A stretch of 64,000 bases of DNA from Hypoxylon rubiginosum (Eukaryota > Ascomycota > Sordariomycetes > Xylariales > Hypoxylaceae): contig CADCXA010000030.1 of assembly GCA_902806565.1 (NCBI GenBank), forward strand, positions 62,001 through 126,000, in the 5' to 3' direction. The notes beneath the pieces were generated by a model. That model was not told the origin of the DNA. It was given only the letters and a program-made list of their open reading frames with translations, and did not search any database. Made by a program: the position numbers and the translations under genes. Positions 1-11,992 of this stretch are shown piece by piece (position 1 is the stretch's first letter; every line of letters starts with the position of its first letter).

Positions 1-2
1 AA

Positions 3-680
3 AATACAGAAGCCTCTAGAGACCACCCGGAGGAACCGGCCTCTTTAGCTGGGTCGCATTCGAATAGCCTAGATGACGAAAATAATTGGTTCAAGGCCTA
101 CGATGTGATCCCAGTTACTAGATTCCAAGTATATCCTCCGATAAACAATAGGCGTACGGCTATGTCACGCCTCAACTCATCCATGGCCAGACCCCCGCCG
201 CCGCCGCGTATGCCGCCTCCTAGCTCACGTAGAGCCGCACGGCCTAAGGCTCGGCGCTCAACCGGTGGTAACACCGCTCGCAAGTCGACCCAGAAGGCGA
301 GCTCCGGTAAGCGCAAACCTGGAGGCACTGGCAGAGGTCCTGGGCGGTGGCCGAAGGGCACAAAGAAAAGCGACTACGGGAACGCAGACAGCGGCCCTGG
401 TTTACCACCAGCATGGATCGAGCGACAGAAGCAGGGTCCTGTACCTGGGTCTAAGACGACCGACGACAATGCAACCCAGGATACTGTCCAAGTGCAGGTC
501 GAAGAGGCCACTAGGACCCAGAAGGGTAAGCAAGTGGCTACTTTCTCCGCTAGGGTTGAAGTCAGTGCTAGTACTACCGCCGGAAGCAGTCTTGCCCTAG
601 CTGACGGTGGCGGTGGTGACGTTATCATGGGCGGAGGCTATCAGATGGAGGACGTAGGTACAGAGGCGGGACAGGCATGA
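3..680 (+). CDS. 3' end of an unidentified basic protein (5' part lies outside the window)
   Basis: The frame is open from base 3 to the TGA at 678-680 (225 codons), with no convincing start, so this is the last exon or exon part of a gene entering from the left. The first in-frame ATG is at 162, well inside the open frame. The visible protein has a poly-Pro patch (bases about 189-222), then a Lys/Arg/Gly/Ser-rich stretch (about 222-390) holding a TARKST sequence (273-290) and an AT-hook-like PGRWPKGTKK (about 336-368), and ends in an acidic Gly-rich tail. This composition suggests a nuclear, DNA- or chromatin-associated protein. I do not recognise the family; the catalytic or folded part is presumably upstream. 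The coding status is well supported, the function is not. Confidence 0.7.
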   Translation, partial: NTEASRDHPEEPASLAGSHSNSLDDENNWFKAYDVIPVTRFQVYPPINNRRTAMSRLNSSMARPPPPPRMPPPSSRRAARPKARRSTGGNTARKSTQKASSGKRKPGGTGRGPGRWPKGTKKSDYGNADSGPGLPPAWIERQKQGPVPGSKTTDDNATQDTVQVQVEEATRTQKGKQVATFSARVEVSASTTAGSSLALADGGGGDVIMGGGYQMEDVGTEAGQA

Positions 681-2719
681 AGTTATCGTCTTAGGCAGAC
701 GACGAAATGAGTTGTACTATTGATGTATATTTGTTACGAGCCTCTGTTTTTTTATCACGGACCTGATAAGCTGTCGATGTGACAGGCGGCGGATCCTGAT
801 CAAGGGGGGCTGCACACAACGAAGGGAACGGAGTCTGGCGAATTACGTCGTCCTTAGGTACTTTACCCGCCCTTCTTTGTTTGGTCGTGGAGACGCTTGA
901 TACCTAATTGAATTGTTTTGAGTGATGCCAGAGGTGTATTAGTCGTTTGTAAGGCACTAGAATCAGTGAGGTACGAGGTTTAGGTGAAGATGCCTGACAG
1001 CAGTAAAGAGCTGGCTTACTCGAGAGTACTATTAAAATACAACGTTTCTCTAATATTGTCGTAAACTTGTAAATGGACAGTCTTATAGGAGAAGACGCTA
1101 CATAACCAATTTTTGCAGATGTCAAAAGGGGTAGTCATTTCTACCACCACAAGATGGCTCTTAATCACCTAGTTGAGTTGGCTTGATATATTCTAACCAA
1201 GTACTCGGCATTTTCATCTCCTTATCTTGGGTGGGCATACATTTGTGTCGCCGTACAACAGCCAGTAGAGCATATAGTTATTTGGCCACGCCTTTGACTC
1301 ATGCAGCAGGGTGACGTGTAGACCTACGCAGCTATATCTTCTAAGATTGCCAGCCGCCACGTCATGGTTCCAAGATATTACACGAAGAGCTTCCAGGGGA
1401 CTGCTGTTTCTACCTAGCCAATTATTTTCGTAGATACTGCTGGCAAAACACTGGATGGGTTTTAAAATATGAGAGAACTGCCATGGGCTAAAATGGGGTG
1501 CTTGCTAGTAAGTTGGGGACGCCTGCAAGATATTAGTACAGCTATAGGGTTATTCTGTCTCTAAAATAATACAAGGAGGTATGGATCTATTTCAAGGGCT
1601 AGAAGTTTATAACTGACAAACGTGACCATAAATCACAATATTACTTTGACATAGATTGACAAAGTGTCCGAGTGCAGTTCCGTGTATTTTTAATCAAATA
1701 CACTTAACTACTCCCTCGGTGTGAAGCTAAATATTTGAATATTCAACTTACCTACTTAAGTTGTAACTACTGAGGTTTGAAAATAATAAGGGTCTCCGTC
1801 CTGTTGCTGCGAGTTCGAGCTGGGAACCCGAACAATAAAGTAGAAAGAGATACGGCAACAAAGGGGTGATATGTGACTTATGAAAAGAGTGCCGCAGGGT
1901 TTAGATGTGCTACTGAAATATTTAAACACGTTCGGATTTATATTATACCTACTGTACAGTTTCATAGGTCGTAGCTTTATATAAAACTACCTGATATGTT
2001 TTGTTTAACTTAAGGCGTTAATGTCATAATATTATTAGAAATTTTAGGTAAAGCATGAAGGAGACTTACGTTATAATAGGATATTTATGCCTAATAGTAT
2101 TTAAATAATTTAAAGAGATGAGATTATGGATTTAGTGTTTTTAAGACGCCTCCCTTCGTGATGATAAACTTCTCTTTAGTCTCTTTGCCCGGAGTTTACG
2201 AAGGGTTCTTAGCCTAGGTAAGGGTGACATTTAGTAGCCTGGCTTAGCACCTGGTAGGTAAGAGAATTGTAGCCTAGTATAGGGATTTACTTAGGAGGTT
2301 TAGGGGGCGCATGGGAGGCGGAGAGCGAGCCTTTAGGTTGCGAATAGGGGCATTGAGGGTGAGGGTGAGGCTTACATAAACTCCGGGCCAGGGGATGGCC
2401 TTGCAATAATTGCATGAGCTAGCTGATGCATATTAGCTTATAAATGCATAACATCTAAGCAGCTAAAAAGGGTCGCATCTTGGCGCTCACTGTTTCAGCC
2501 TTGCAGACAAGGGGGCTGAAGGGGCCAATTGAGACGAAGACGGCTAAAAGATGAACTTGTCCTGATTATTTGTTTCAATTCCCCGACGCGTGAGAATAAA
2601 TCGAACCTAATCGAACCAACCTCCTATTTACAGACTGGTGTATAATGGCCTCGCTGGTCCGAGGTAACCAGCAGATTAGGTAGCTTACGAAGTGCCGTGA
2701 ATCCAACTCGAACGTAGTA
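681..2719. other. Gene-free stretch, AT-rich in its middle
   Basis: No ORF here looks like a protein; the longest are under 75 codons on either strand until the start of the next gene. Bases about 900-2150 are visibly richer in A and T than the flanking genes, with many ATAT/TATT runs. From about 2140 to 2400 there are short direct echoes such as TTAGCCTAG, GTAGCCTAG and TAGGTAAG. I see no terminal repeats, target-site duplication or transposase remnant. Confidence 0.5.
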
Positions 2720-3904
2720 ATGCCGGGCCACGTAATCTCGGTGCTGCTGTTCTTGGCCCTGCACCAGCTCCTCGTCTTGCCCGTCGTCGCGTACACGGCA
2801 CTCTCGGATAACTTTCTCAGACTAGTCCCGTCCGGGGGGGACGACTTCGACATTGACAATGGCAAGCTGCTGGCGCCTATACTGATCCCCCGCGTCGCGG
2901 GTACGCCGGGCCAGACGGCCGCGCAGCAGCACTTTTTAAATTTCTTCGCCGCGGAGCTGCCGGAATGGGGCGTCGAGTGGTACAACTCGACGTCCACCAC
3001 GCCCGTCACGGGCAACCGGCAGATCCCGTTCGCGAACCTGGTGTTCAAGAGGGAACCGCCGTGGGTTAAGGAGGGCCAGTCGAACCTGCTGACGCTCGTG
3101 GCTCACTACGATAGCAAGATCACCCCCAATGGGTTCATCGGGGCCACCGATAGCGCCGCGCCTTGTGCCATCTTGATGCACGTCGCGAGGACCCTCGACA
3201 GGTTCGTCACCCAGATGTACGACGAGATGTCTGCTCTCGGCGAGGGCGGATCTGTCGAGATGGATATGGGCGTGCAGATTCTCTTGCTCGACGGCGAGGA
3301 GGCATTCCGGGCGTGGACGGCTACCGACTCACTTTACGGAGCGAGGTAAATTTACCTTTCGATGTGCAGCTTTTTTTTCTTTCTTTCTGCAGAATACATA
3401 ACTAACGATTTATCTAGGGCTCTGGCAGAGCAGTGGGAGTCTTCGCCTCACCCGGCCATGTCGTTCTACCGCAATCCGCTGGACCAGATCAGCATGTTCG
3501 TGCTGCTGGACCTCCTCGGAGCCGCGAACCCCAACGTGCCGTCGTATATCCAGACGACCCACTGGGCGTACAGGAACATGGCCACCATCGAGGACCGGAT
3601 GCGCAAGCTGGGGCTCCTAGAGTCCGCCCCCGCCCGGCCTTTCCTCCCCGACGCGGACAAGAAGGTCTTCCGGCCCCCCTCTATCGGCGACGACCACGTG
3701 CCCTTCATGGCGCGCGGGGTCCCGATCCTGCATCTGATTACCTCCCCCTTTCCCGACCAGTGGCATACGATGGACGACGACGGCGCTCACCTGGATATGC
3801 CGACGGTGCGCGACTGGGCCAAGATCGTTACGGCGTTCGCGCTCGAGTGGTTAGATATGATGGAAGTTGAGCCAAAGGAAAACTCCGGAGCAAGAGCGGT
3901 TTGA
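2720..3904 (+). CDS. Secreted glutaminyl-peptide cyclotransferase (peptidase M28 fold), two exons
   Basis: Exons are 2720-3345 and 3418-3904 (370 aa); the 72-nt intron has an ACTAAC branch site and the join restores the family sequence LYGAR-ALAEQW. The N-terminus is a hydrophobic signal peptide (residues about 5-25), so the enzyme should enter the secretory pathway. The zinc-dependent cyclase pattern is present: D144 in the ATDSA motif, E193/E194 in DGEEAF, and H325 in QWHTMDDDG, matching the metal and acid/base residues of animal glutaminyl cyclases. The family converts N-terminal Gln (or Glu) of peptides into pyroglutamate, which protects secreted proteins such as cellulases from aminopeptidases. 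The length is normal and no key residue is missing. An M28 aminopeptidase is the alternative, but the DGEEAF and SLYG-like segments favour the cyclase. Confidence 0.9.
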
Positions 3905-5884
3905 AAAACTTGGGTATTTAAGGGTCACGTGTGTTATTATTAGAGCCATATTTGTACATAGCGTTCGGTTTGCAGTTCAATGATCTCGGTCTAGTTGAAC
4001 TTCGGTTTTTATATCTGTCTAATATGCCACACTACCTAATATGGCATATGACCGCTGAGAATGGGTATTGAATTATGTTCAGGGCACTACGAGATGCCTG
4101 GCCTATGCTACAGCATTAAAGGCACGCAATGGGTGTTCGAACAAACTAAGAGGTTAAGTATTCAACTTTATAGTGCGACTACCTGACAGTAGAGTTCATA
4201 CTCGGCACTCTAGCCTTTGCCTTCGCTTGACTATTTGCCCATTTTTCGACCTCACTGTTGACCTAATTTTGCCAGCCCCTGATTCATTCCAGGTTTGATA
4301 ATGCGCTACCTCGACACAAACAAATATCAGACAGCAAATGTATTAGACAGCAAAGGTCTTCGATCGGGTCGTAAGTATTATAGTCAGCATATTAATAGTA
4401 AGCAAACCGGCCTGAGTACATGTATTTTGTGCATAGACAAGCTCGGAGGTTTAGTAGAGTTCATTGGGAGAATGGGGGATGGGAGATGATGATGACTCCA
4501 CACGTACGTCATCCCCCTTCCCGATAGGGTGAGCATGGGGCAGAGGATACTTTGTACATCTTAAGGGACTACATACATACATTGTAGTACACAGGCCTGC
4601 AGGCTACAGTTGTTCCAGAGGTTACAGTTCCAGAGGTTACAACCTTGCCATGTACCTACATGCGATGGTAATGCAAGGTGTGTACTTTGATGCTGTACTA
4701 CCTTAAACGGGGAAGAAGCACAGCTAGCCGCACTGGCAAGAACTGACCAACAGCAAGCTCGTACACGTAAATGGGGCTCACGGTCGCTCATGGGACGCTG
4801 CAACGCGTCACAATGGCCACCCAAAGAGCGAAGAGGAAGAAAAAAAAAGGAGCTGGTGGACAGGTGGGCAGGGCTTTGTAGGGGGGGGCGCTACTAGGCT
4901 TGAGTGGACGGACAAGCCCGCTAGAAATTTAGCATGAACAATCTTGACTCTTGGGCTTCTTCGTAACCTTTTTTTATTCGATTCCCCTTTGTTTAATCCT
5001 AAAGACAAAACAAACCTGAAGATGAGGGAGTGAATTCATCATAATCATTTTTTCTTTTTATTGTTAGCTTCATACCGTATTCGCATACCCGTTACATACT
5101 TGTTTGGAAATAGTAGACGAGAAAAAAAAAAGGGATACTTGCGTCATCCTAATATTGCCCAGCTGAATAGGTATTTTACTGGGCATCTGGCATTTTACTG
5201 CGTCTTGGTGCCAAGGCTTGTTACGCCAGTCTCGTCCTCTTGGTTCTATTCGTTCTAGAGGTTCCATACGTCCCTGCGTCCCATTAGGTACGTGTACGGG
5301 GTACAGTCTACCGTCTACAGCCCACAGCCCACAGCCTACAGCCTACAGCCTACAGCCTCCAGCTTACAGTCTACGGCAACGCAACGGGCAGCGGCAGCTT
5401 TTGGGCTCCCCTCCCCAACTTTCGTCACTAAAAAAGATAGGTTAATCACCTGCCAACCAACCTCCCTCCGACATCCACCATCCACCGTCAACCGTCCACA
5501 GTTCACCTGGTACCCGAGTCCCTTTATCGCATTCAAGTGCTGGAGGGACTGCTCGTCACTACAATCGCCTCATTTTGTCGTTAGGAACAAGTCGCAGTCC
5601 AAGTGAATAAGCTGGCTCTCTCGTTCGTTCATTGTTGAGTAGGCAAGTTTGCGCCATTGTTTGGGCAACACTCGGTCCTAATCTCGATCCCGGTCACTGC
5701 GCTGAGAGATAATCCACCGGTTGGATTGCGCTTCTCATTGCGCCGACTACTGACCACCGTGCGATCGTGCCATTTACTATTTGGAATCTCATTCCATCAC
5801 CCGACGATTTTTCCTCGCCCCCTTTCCTTCCGTTCCCGCCGTATCCGTATCACCTAGTTTTTCCATCTCGACAATACCGCCACG
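3905..5884. other. Intergenic region with a short repeat; right part is probably the epsin promoter and leader
   Basis: No convincing gene was found. The only structured element is the ACAGCCY tandem repeat at 5316-5369. Poly-A runs occur at 4840-4850 and 5121-5132. An ACGCGT hexamer lies at 4803-4808, as expected by chance at this length. The last few hundred bases are C/T-rich, which is typical of fungal promoters and 5' leaders and fits transcription of the epsin gene starting at 5885. Confidence 0.45.
5316..5369. repeat. Short tandem repeat of a 7-mer (ACAGCCY)
   Basis: About seven imperfect copies of ACAGCCT/ACAGCCC stand head to tail, with the last copies drifting (CCAGCTT). The tract lies about 520 bases upstream of the epsin start codon. 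It is a minisatellite-like simple repeat with no sign of coding. Confidence 0.8.
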
Positions 5885-7795
5885 ATGTCCAAGGTTATGA
5901 GAAGTGTAAAAAATGTCACCAAGGGCTATTCCAGTGTCCAGGTCAAAGTGCGCGAAGGTCCGTACGAAGCACCAATTCGTCTATCATCGGAGACGAATGC
6001 TCTCGCCATCAGCCTGACTCGAATGCTAATTCAATTCCTATAGCAACGAGCAATGACCCATGGGGCCCGACCGGAACGCAGATGAGCGAGATTGCTCAAT
6101 TAACTTACAATTCGTATGCTTTTGCTCGACCATTCGATGATACAGTTAAGCTTAGCAACCTAACCGATCTCTAGATCTACCGAGTTTTACGATATTGTTG
6201 ATATGCTTGACAAGCGTCTGAACGACAAAGGCAAGAATTGGAGACACGTCTTGAAGGCCCTAAAGGTACTGGATTATTGTTTGCATGAAGGGTCCGAACT
6301 AGTCGTTACCTGGGCCCGGAAGAATATCTACATCATCAAGACGTTACGCGAATTCGTCTACATCGACGAGGATGGACGGGATGTAGGACAGAATGGTATG
6401 TAATCTGCACAAGGTCAAGGCACTTCTATTGCTTACAAGTCTACAGTTCGAGTTGCCGCGAAGGAACTGACATCCCTGATTCTCGACGAGGAGAGATTGC
6501 GCGCCGAGCGGAGCGATCGGAAGACGTGGAAGTCTCGCGTAACCGGCATCGAGGAGTTTGCGGAAGGCGTGCCACCACCCCCAACACAACGACGCCAGCG
6601 ATCTAGACGACAGAGCGACGACGAAGACGATGCCGAATACAAGCTTGCGCTTGAAGCCAGCAAATTCCAGGAAGAAGAGGACCGGAGAAAACGACAAAGC
6701 CGTCAAGGAGGCGAAGAGGACGACGATGATCTGGCCAAAGCGATTAAGCTGAGCAAGGAGGAGGAAGAGCGGCGGAGACGAGAGTTGGAGGAAAGCAATG
6801 CTACTTCACTCTTCGATGACGGCCCTGCACAGAGCGTGCCTCAACCGACAGGTCTAAATATGGGTTATCAGCAGGGCAGCAATGTCGACTGGTTTGGAAA
6901 CCCAACCGAGCAGAGCCAGATGATGCAGCCACAGCCGACGGGATATATGAACAACGCGTATACCGGGTACCCTGCTAATAATGGCTATACGAACGGTGTC
7001 AACAACGGCTTCAATCCTCAGCAGACTGGCATGTATGATCCCTATGGCCAACAGAACAATCTCCAGCCGCAGCCGCAGCCGCAGCCACAGGCATTCCAAA
7101 TGCAGCCTACTGGATACAGTAACCCCTATGGGCAGCAGCCCCAATTCCAACCTCAGCCAACCGCCTCTCCAGAGCCAATTGCCCAGTCTGGTAGCAACAA
7201 CCCCTGGGCGTCTAACAACGGTCAAGGCCAGTCTGCGCTTAAGCCGACACCGACTGGCTCTAACAATCCCTTTGCAACTGGCTTTGGACGACCGCAGCCA
7301 ACTAAGGCTCCTACTATGCCTACACTTAGCAGCCTTCAGAGTCTTCCCGAACAGAAGAGTCTCCAGGCGTTCACGTCTCCGCCCCAACCCCAATTTCAGC
7401 CCCAACCTTCGTTCAACCAACCCCAGCAGCCTCCGAAGCAGCTTAGCGACCACGAACAGAGACTCAATGCCCTTCTTGCTAGTGGCGACGGCATGGATAC
7501 ATTCGGAAACACTGGCGATCTTCGTATTCCCTCTCAGCATACGGCACCGGGTACTTTTGTGAACTCGGCGGGCGCAGGCGCAAACAAGCTCACGGCTGAT
7601 GCCACGGGCAACAACCCATTCATTCGCCAGCAGTTCACCGGCATGCCCACGGTATCGTATGGCGGCCAGCAGATGCCCGCGGCTACTGGACCTGCGAACA
7701 TGGGGATGAACGGGTATGGCGGAGCTGCCAACCCGTTCGCGGCAAGGCCGCAGCAGAACAATAACAACCAGGGACAAGATCTTATACAATTCTAG
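5885..7795 (+). CDS. ENT1: Epsin-type endocytic adaptor (ENTH domain), four exons
   Basis: Exons are 5885-5957, 6044-6113, 6175-6395 and 6447-7795 (570 aa). Splicing rebuilds an intact ENTH domain (residues about 1-150): an amphipathic N-terminus, ATSNDPWGP, the conserved DMLDKRLNDKGKNWRH segment and the RVAAKELTSLI helix. Two ubiquitin-interacting motifs follow (about 181-198 and 214-230, both of the acidic-AxxxS type), then a long Gln/Pro/Asn-rich disordered tail with three NPF motifs (about residues 395, 511 and 549) for EH-domain partners such as Pan1/Ede1. The family binds PtdIns(4,5)P2, clathrin and ubiquitinated cargo at endocytic sites on the plasma membrane. The C-terminal peptide DLIQF resembles a clathrin-box end. 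This start is chosen because the next ATGs would cut off the lipid-binding helix. Confidence 0.93.
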
Positions 7796-8963
7796 ACTAC
7801 TCTTTTTTTCTCTCTCAAAAGCCGAGCGTTGTAGATCGCGCGCTTTGTTCAACTGTCACCGCACTTCTCAACGCATGCATTCAGAGCTAGGTGATACCCC
7901 CATCCTAGTCTAAATTTCATTCTGGTTCTTCCAAGGGCTCTGTGATCGACTTTACAATAATAGATGGAGTCGGCCGCGGAAGGGCCCCGTATCTGTTCAG
8001 CTAGCCCAAATATTAGAGACGTCTGGTTTTTGCGAGACACCACAATCCAGTTGACTCGCGCCGTGGTGTAGGAAGGGAAAGGGGAGGGTGAATTTCTTCA
8101 AATGGCAGTGGTCCATTAGTCCATAGTGGCAAAAATAATCGATATTAGAAGATGGATTGAGCCTCCTTCCTATGCGATATCACGTATACTCGCGTATACT
8201 CTAATGACAAGAGTCGCCTTTACTGAATTGGAAATTATCATGATTTCAAATGCTGATCCTGCCTGCTGCTGCGCCTTGCCTTGAGGTATATACAGACCAT
8301 AAATGATGCCGTACCTCATACCCGCTACGCTCAAACCCCCTTTTTCTTTCGCCTCGACACCTCCCCTAGCTTCCATGATGGGCCAGACAAAACATCCAGT
8401 ATAATTAGAACCAATACTCCCGATGATAGGACTCCGTACGCAAGATGGGTATATACAATTCCAGCTCCCTCTCCTTTTCCTCTCTTGTTTCCCCTTCTTC
8501 CAACATAAATTTGGTCGAAGAGGCGAAAAAGAGTCGAAGTGTTTAACAAAAAGTCAGGAAAAAGAGGAACGTCGGAATCTCGTGGATATATGCAACGTAG
8601 GGGTATCTTTGCACGCTCTCTCTCGCTTCAATGCCTGTGTCTTCTTGCTGCTTCTGCTGTCTTTTGTTTTCCACAGCTTGCTCGCTCTTGTCAACGCGAA
8701 TTTGTCCTCTCGTCTTAGCCTTCCTAGCGTATCGAATCTTCTCTTCCCTTGGCCTGTCGCTTAACTGTCTGCTCCAGTCTGCTCCTTTTTCGTTCGCTCC
8801 CCGGTATGATTAGGGTAGGTATTTATCGGAACCAACGAGAGGAGCTGCGGACTGACTCGGCCGGGATATTAGCGAGCGGTGCGCATCTTTTTATAACTTG
8901 TAATGTCGACCGCCCATCCCCGTTCTTTTTTGTTTGTCTCCGACCTATGACAAAGGTCGTCCG
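7796..8963. other. 3' intergenic region between convergent epsin and centrin genes
   Basis: The stretch separates the 3' ends of two convergent genes and should hold both 3' untranslated regions and poly-A sites. Several C/T-rich and T-rich tracts are visible (for example 8465-8500 and 8636-8670), but no coding frame or structured element can be supported. Confidence 0.4.
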
Positions 8964-9697
8964 TCACCTGTCGAGGAAGATGCCGAGGAACTCCTCGCGG
9001 CTGACGCCCCCCTTGGCCTCGACGTCGAACTGCTCGACCATGCTGTGGAGCTCGTTGTCGGGGACGTCCTCGCCGAGCTCCTTGACGACGCCGCGCAGGT
9101 CGTCGACGGTGATGAGGCCCTTGGCGCCGCGGTCGAAGAGGGCGAACGTCTTGAGCAGCTCCTCGCGCGGGTCCCGCGCCGCCACGTACCGCGCCGCCAC
9201 CGCCTGGAACCCCTCGCGCGACAGCCGGAGGTCCACGACGCCCGGCGCGGAGGAAGGGGGCGGCTGGTTGGGGAGGGCGGGAAGGGGCGTCCAGCCGGGG
9301 CGCGGCCGCGCTGCGGACTTGAAGGCCGCGATTAGGTCCGGCCGCGACAGGTTCGAGAACCCGAGGGCTTGCAGCGCGTACCGGAACTCGCTGAAGTCGA
9401 GCTGCTCGTCTTTGTTCATGTCGAAGAGGTGGAACTGTTGGCCCGTCGTTGGTTAGCTTGCTATTCTTAAATTTTTTCTAGCTTTCTCCCTGTCTTATTT
9501 TCCGCCTTTGATATGTTCTAAAAGGGAATACTCACGCAATCATTTATTTCGTTCCGGTGCTCGTCGCTTATTTGCTCCCACGGCTCGGCGTGCTCTGGGT
9601 TCCGTACGGGCGGCGCGAACCGCGAGCCCGGCCTCGCGGACCCCGGCCGCGCCGACGCGCCGTATTCGTTCATGGAATTGCTCGCGTAATTGTTCAT
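8964..9697 (-). CDS. CDC31: Centrin / Cdc31-like EF-hand protein with an unusual proline-rich insert, two exons
   Basis: Read on the minus strand, exons are 9697-9536 and 9434-8964 (210 aa), with a 101-nt intron joined in phase. After a 40-residue variable head comes the centrin sequence EINDC-FHLFDMNKDEQLD; the first EF-hand loop (D59 to E70) keeps its acidic ligands. A helix with the ALGF sequence typical of centrin follows. The later loops are degenerate: DRGAKGLITVDD and DVEAKGGVSREE lack ligands, so they may not bind calcium. A Pro/Ala-rich insert (about residues 93-114) separates the first two EF-hands, making the protein longer than the usual 165-195 residues. Centrins act in spindle-pole-body duplication and in the Sac3/TREX-2 mRNA export complex. 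A divergent calmodulin-like protein is the alternative, but ordering and helices favour centrin. Confidence 0.85.
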
Positions 9698-11992
9698 GCT
9701 AGCTCTTGCTAACGCGTGGCCGCTGCGTGTTTTCTTTCTCTGCTCTTCGCGCGTAGCTCTGGGCGTACGCGCTAGAGCTCCGGGGGCGGTCTAAAGGAGG
9801 TATCGTCGATGTAATGGGTGCCCGAGGGAAATTGGCCTGGTTGAAAAAAAGGGGCGACGCTTCGAGGTATTGTTGTGATATTTTGCGCGCGAAGACTGTA
9901 GAAGCTAAGGTGAGAGTCGGCCTTGACGTGTAATTGCATGTAATTGCATGCGATTGTTGCTGTATCGACAAGAAATACAATATCCAACCGAGCAAGTAGA
10001 TGGAGCAATTTAAGCGAGTTCGCGGCTTGATGATATTGTGTATATACGGAGCGGGACGGGGGGAAGGTTTCGCAGGATGCCGGTGTTTGCAATGCTTCAG
10101 CTCGAAGTTGTAGCTAGGTGATGGTCGACGGGGAAGAGAGAAAAAAAAGGCGGGATTGTCGCACGGCTAGAAAAGGATGAAGAGCTGCCGCGATAATGCA
10201 AGATTTTCGAATGCGAATTAAAGAAAAAAAAATTGGCAAATTATGGATTAAACCGTTTTCCCCCTTTTTGTAGGATGTAATTATTATAATTTCTTTGGCT
10301 TCTTCACGTAAACTACAGCTCGGGTTCGCGATGTTTTCTTTTCTCTTTTTTTTTTTTTTTCCTGCATGTCTTTGTGTTGGGAAGTCAGGGGGGTTGGGCG
10401 CGCTTCACGAAAATGGGTACACGTAGACGCGCTTGATGGGTACACCTTACTTACACCTACATGTATGCTAACATGCAGACAATGCAGACATGGCTGACAT
10501 GGTAGGTGACTCCATAGCTCGGCCTGTTCCGCTAAAATAGTTCGCGTTTAGTGGCTGATTAAGTTACCTAAGGTAGAATCGGTACTAATCGTCATGACCT
10601 ACCACCTTATGAAAATGAGAAGAGAATAAGTTATAAGAAATATAAATTTCAGTTTATTGGCTGATCTGATTCCTCGGGAGCAATGCAGTGGTAATTCGTA
10701 ACATGTATGGTATTAAATGCGTATATCTCCGAGCCCTCGTTCATGGATCGCGTATGAACTTGGCCGCTTCGTGATGCCCATGCTCGACATGGCTCGAGTG
10801 GCCACGATGATTCTTGAATTGTGTTTGCTGGTTGGCGCGTGGAAAAATGACAGAAGATGTCTCTTTCGCGACAGACAGTATGTGGAGGAATGTGAACTGT
10901 GCGGGAGGTATTCCGTAGCCACAATAGCTCTATTTCCGTTAGACATGGTCCAAGCTCCTTTTCTTTAGGTTCTTATTCTTATTCTTATCATCAACCTCGT
11001 CTTCGAACGCTCTACGAACTTCGCTTACTGCACAATTCAGTCTTACCGTGAGAATCGTTGAGGAGCGAAGGTTCCTGAGACGAGATGGCAATTAGGAAAC
11101 TAAATGATGATGAATTTAAAACCTGTAGAATGTACATGTAGGCAACCATCCCATTCTACAATCCACGTGACTGATTGATGTGTCATATGTTGTGCTTGTC
11201 ATTGTGTGCCTGCTCACATCTGGAAATAAATACAAAAGGTACCTATGGTATGTACATATGCGGTATGCAAAAAGGTACACCAATTTTATACGCAAAATAC
11301 CCGTGGCTAGCATGTACTAAAGAAATAAAACTTTTCGAGTAAAATGCTCCTAGGTATGAGCGAGGCAGTCACTACAGTCACCACAGTCACCTGGGCACAT
11401 TTCCGCAAACTTGACCCCACTCTTTTTCCCCATCCTTGAGCCAGTCGAAATTCTTCGCTGTGCTAAGCATCTCTCTTACTTATCCCAGTCAACCCAACCG
11501 TGTCAATTCTCTCTACCTTATCACTTTCGTCACGACTACGGCATCTTCTACGACTAAACTTCTGTTTCTTTCATTAGTCGCACGTAGGTCATTCTACAAC
11601 TGACCTCTTCTCATTCTACCACAATCTTTTCTTCACTTTCTTTGCCTCAATTGCCCTCCGTTTCCTTAGGGATCGAGAAGTCGTGGCATCTACCTGATCA
11701 AAACTCACCAACTGCGCGGATCTCAGGGAAAAAAAAGTTTCAACCACCCTGGTTCGCGACACCTACCTGCGCATCACCGCCTACTTCTTCGCACGAACAC
11801 TCTTCGCCACCGTACCGCCCTGATTGTCACTTCGGCGACCGACCGTCTTTTTTCCTTCCATGCATTCCTCCTCCGTTTAGTCGTCGAACCTAAACCCAAA
11901 CTACGCGTCAGACGCGCTCTTTTTAACCGTCTTACCGACCGCGTACCTCAAGCTTGACCTGACTACTCACCACAACACATAGAGCCGCCATC
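9698..11992. other. Intergenic region between centrin and nucleoporin genes (divergent promoters)
   Basis: Both flanking genes read outwards, so this 2.3 kb should contain two promoters and leaders. It holds poly-T and poly-A tracts (10141-10148, 10225-10232, 10346-10360), ACAGTCAC echoes at 11373-11390 and a C/T-rich segment (11440-11900) ahead of the nucleoporin start. An ACGCGT lies at 9712-9717, only 15 bases before the centrin ATG. Small ORFs around 10650-10970 have no recognisable content. Confidence 0.45.

Noticed and set aside
6854..7852. 332-codon antisense ORF over the epsin tail
   Set aside because: Product of the repetitive Gln/Pro codons of the epsin tail; Leu/Arg-rich with no family resemblance.
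10717..10968. 83-codon ORF with a hydrophobic middle in the centrin/nucleoporin gap
   Set aside because: No start context, family pattern or neighbouring exon supports it; length is within chance expectation.
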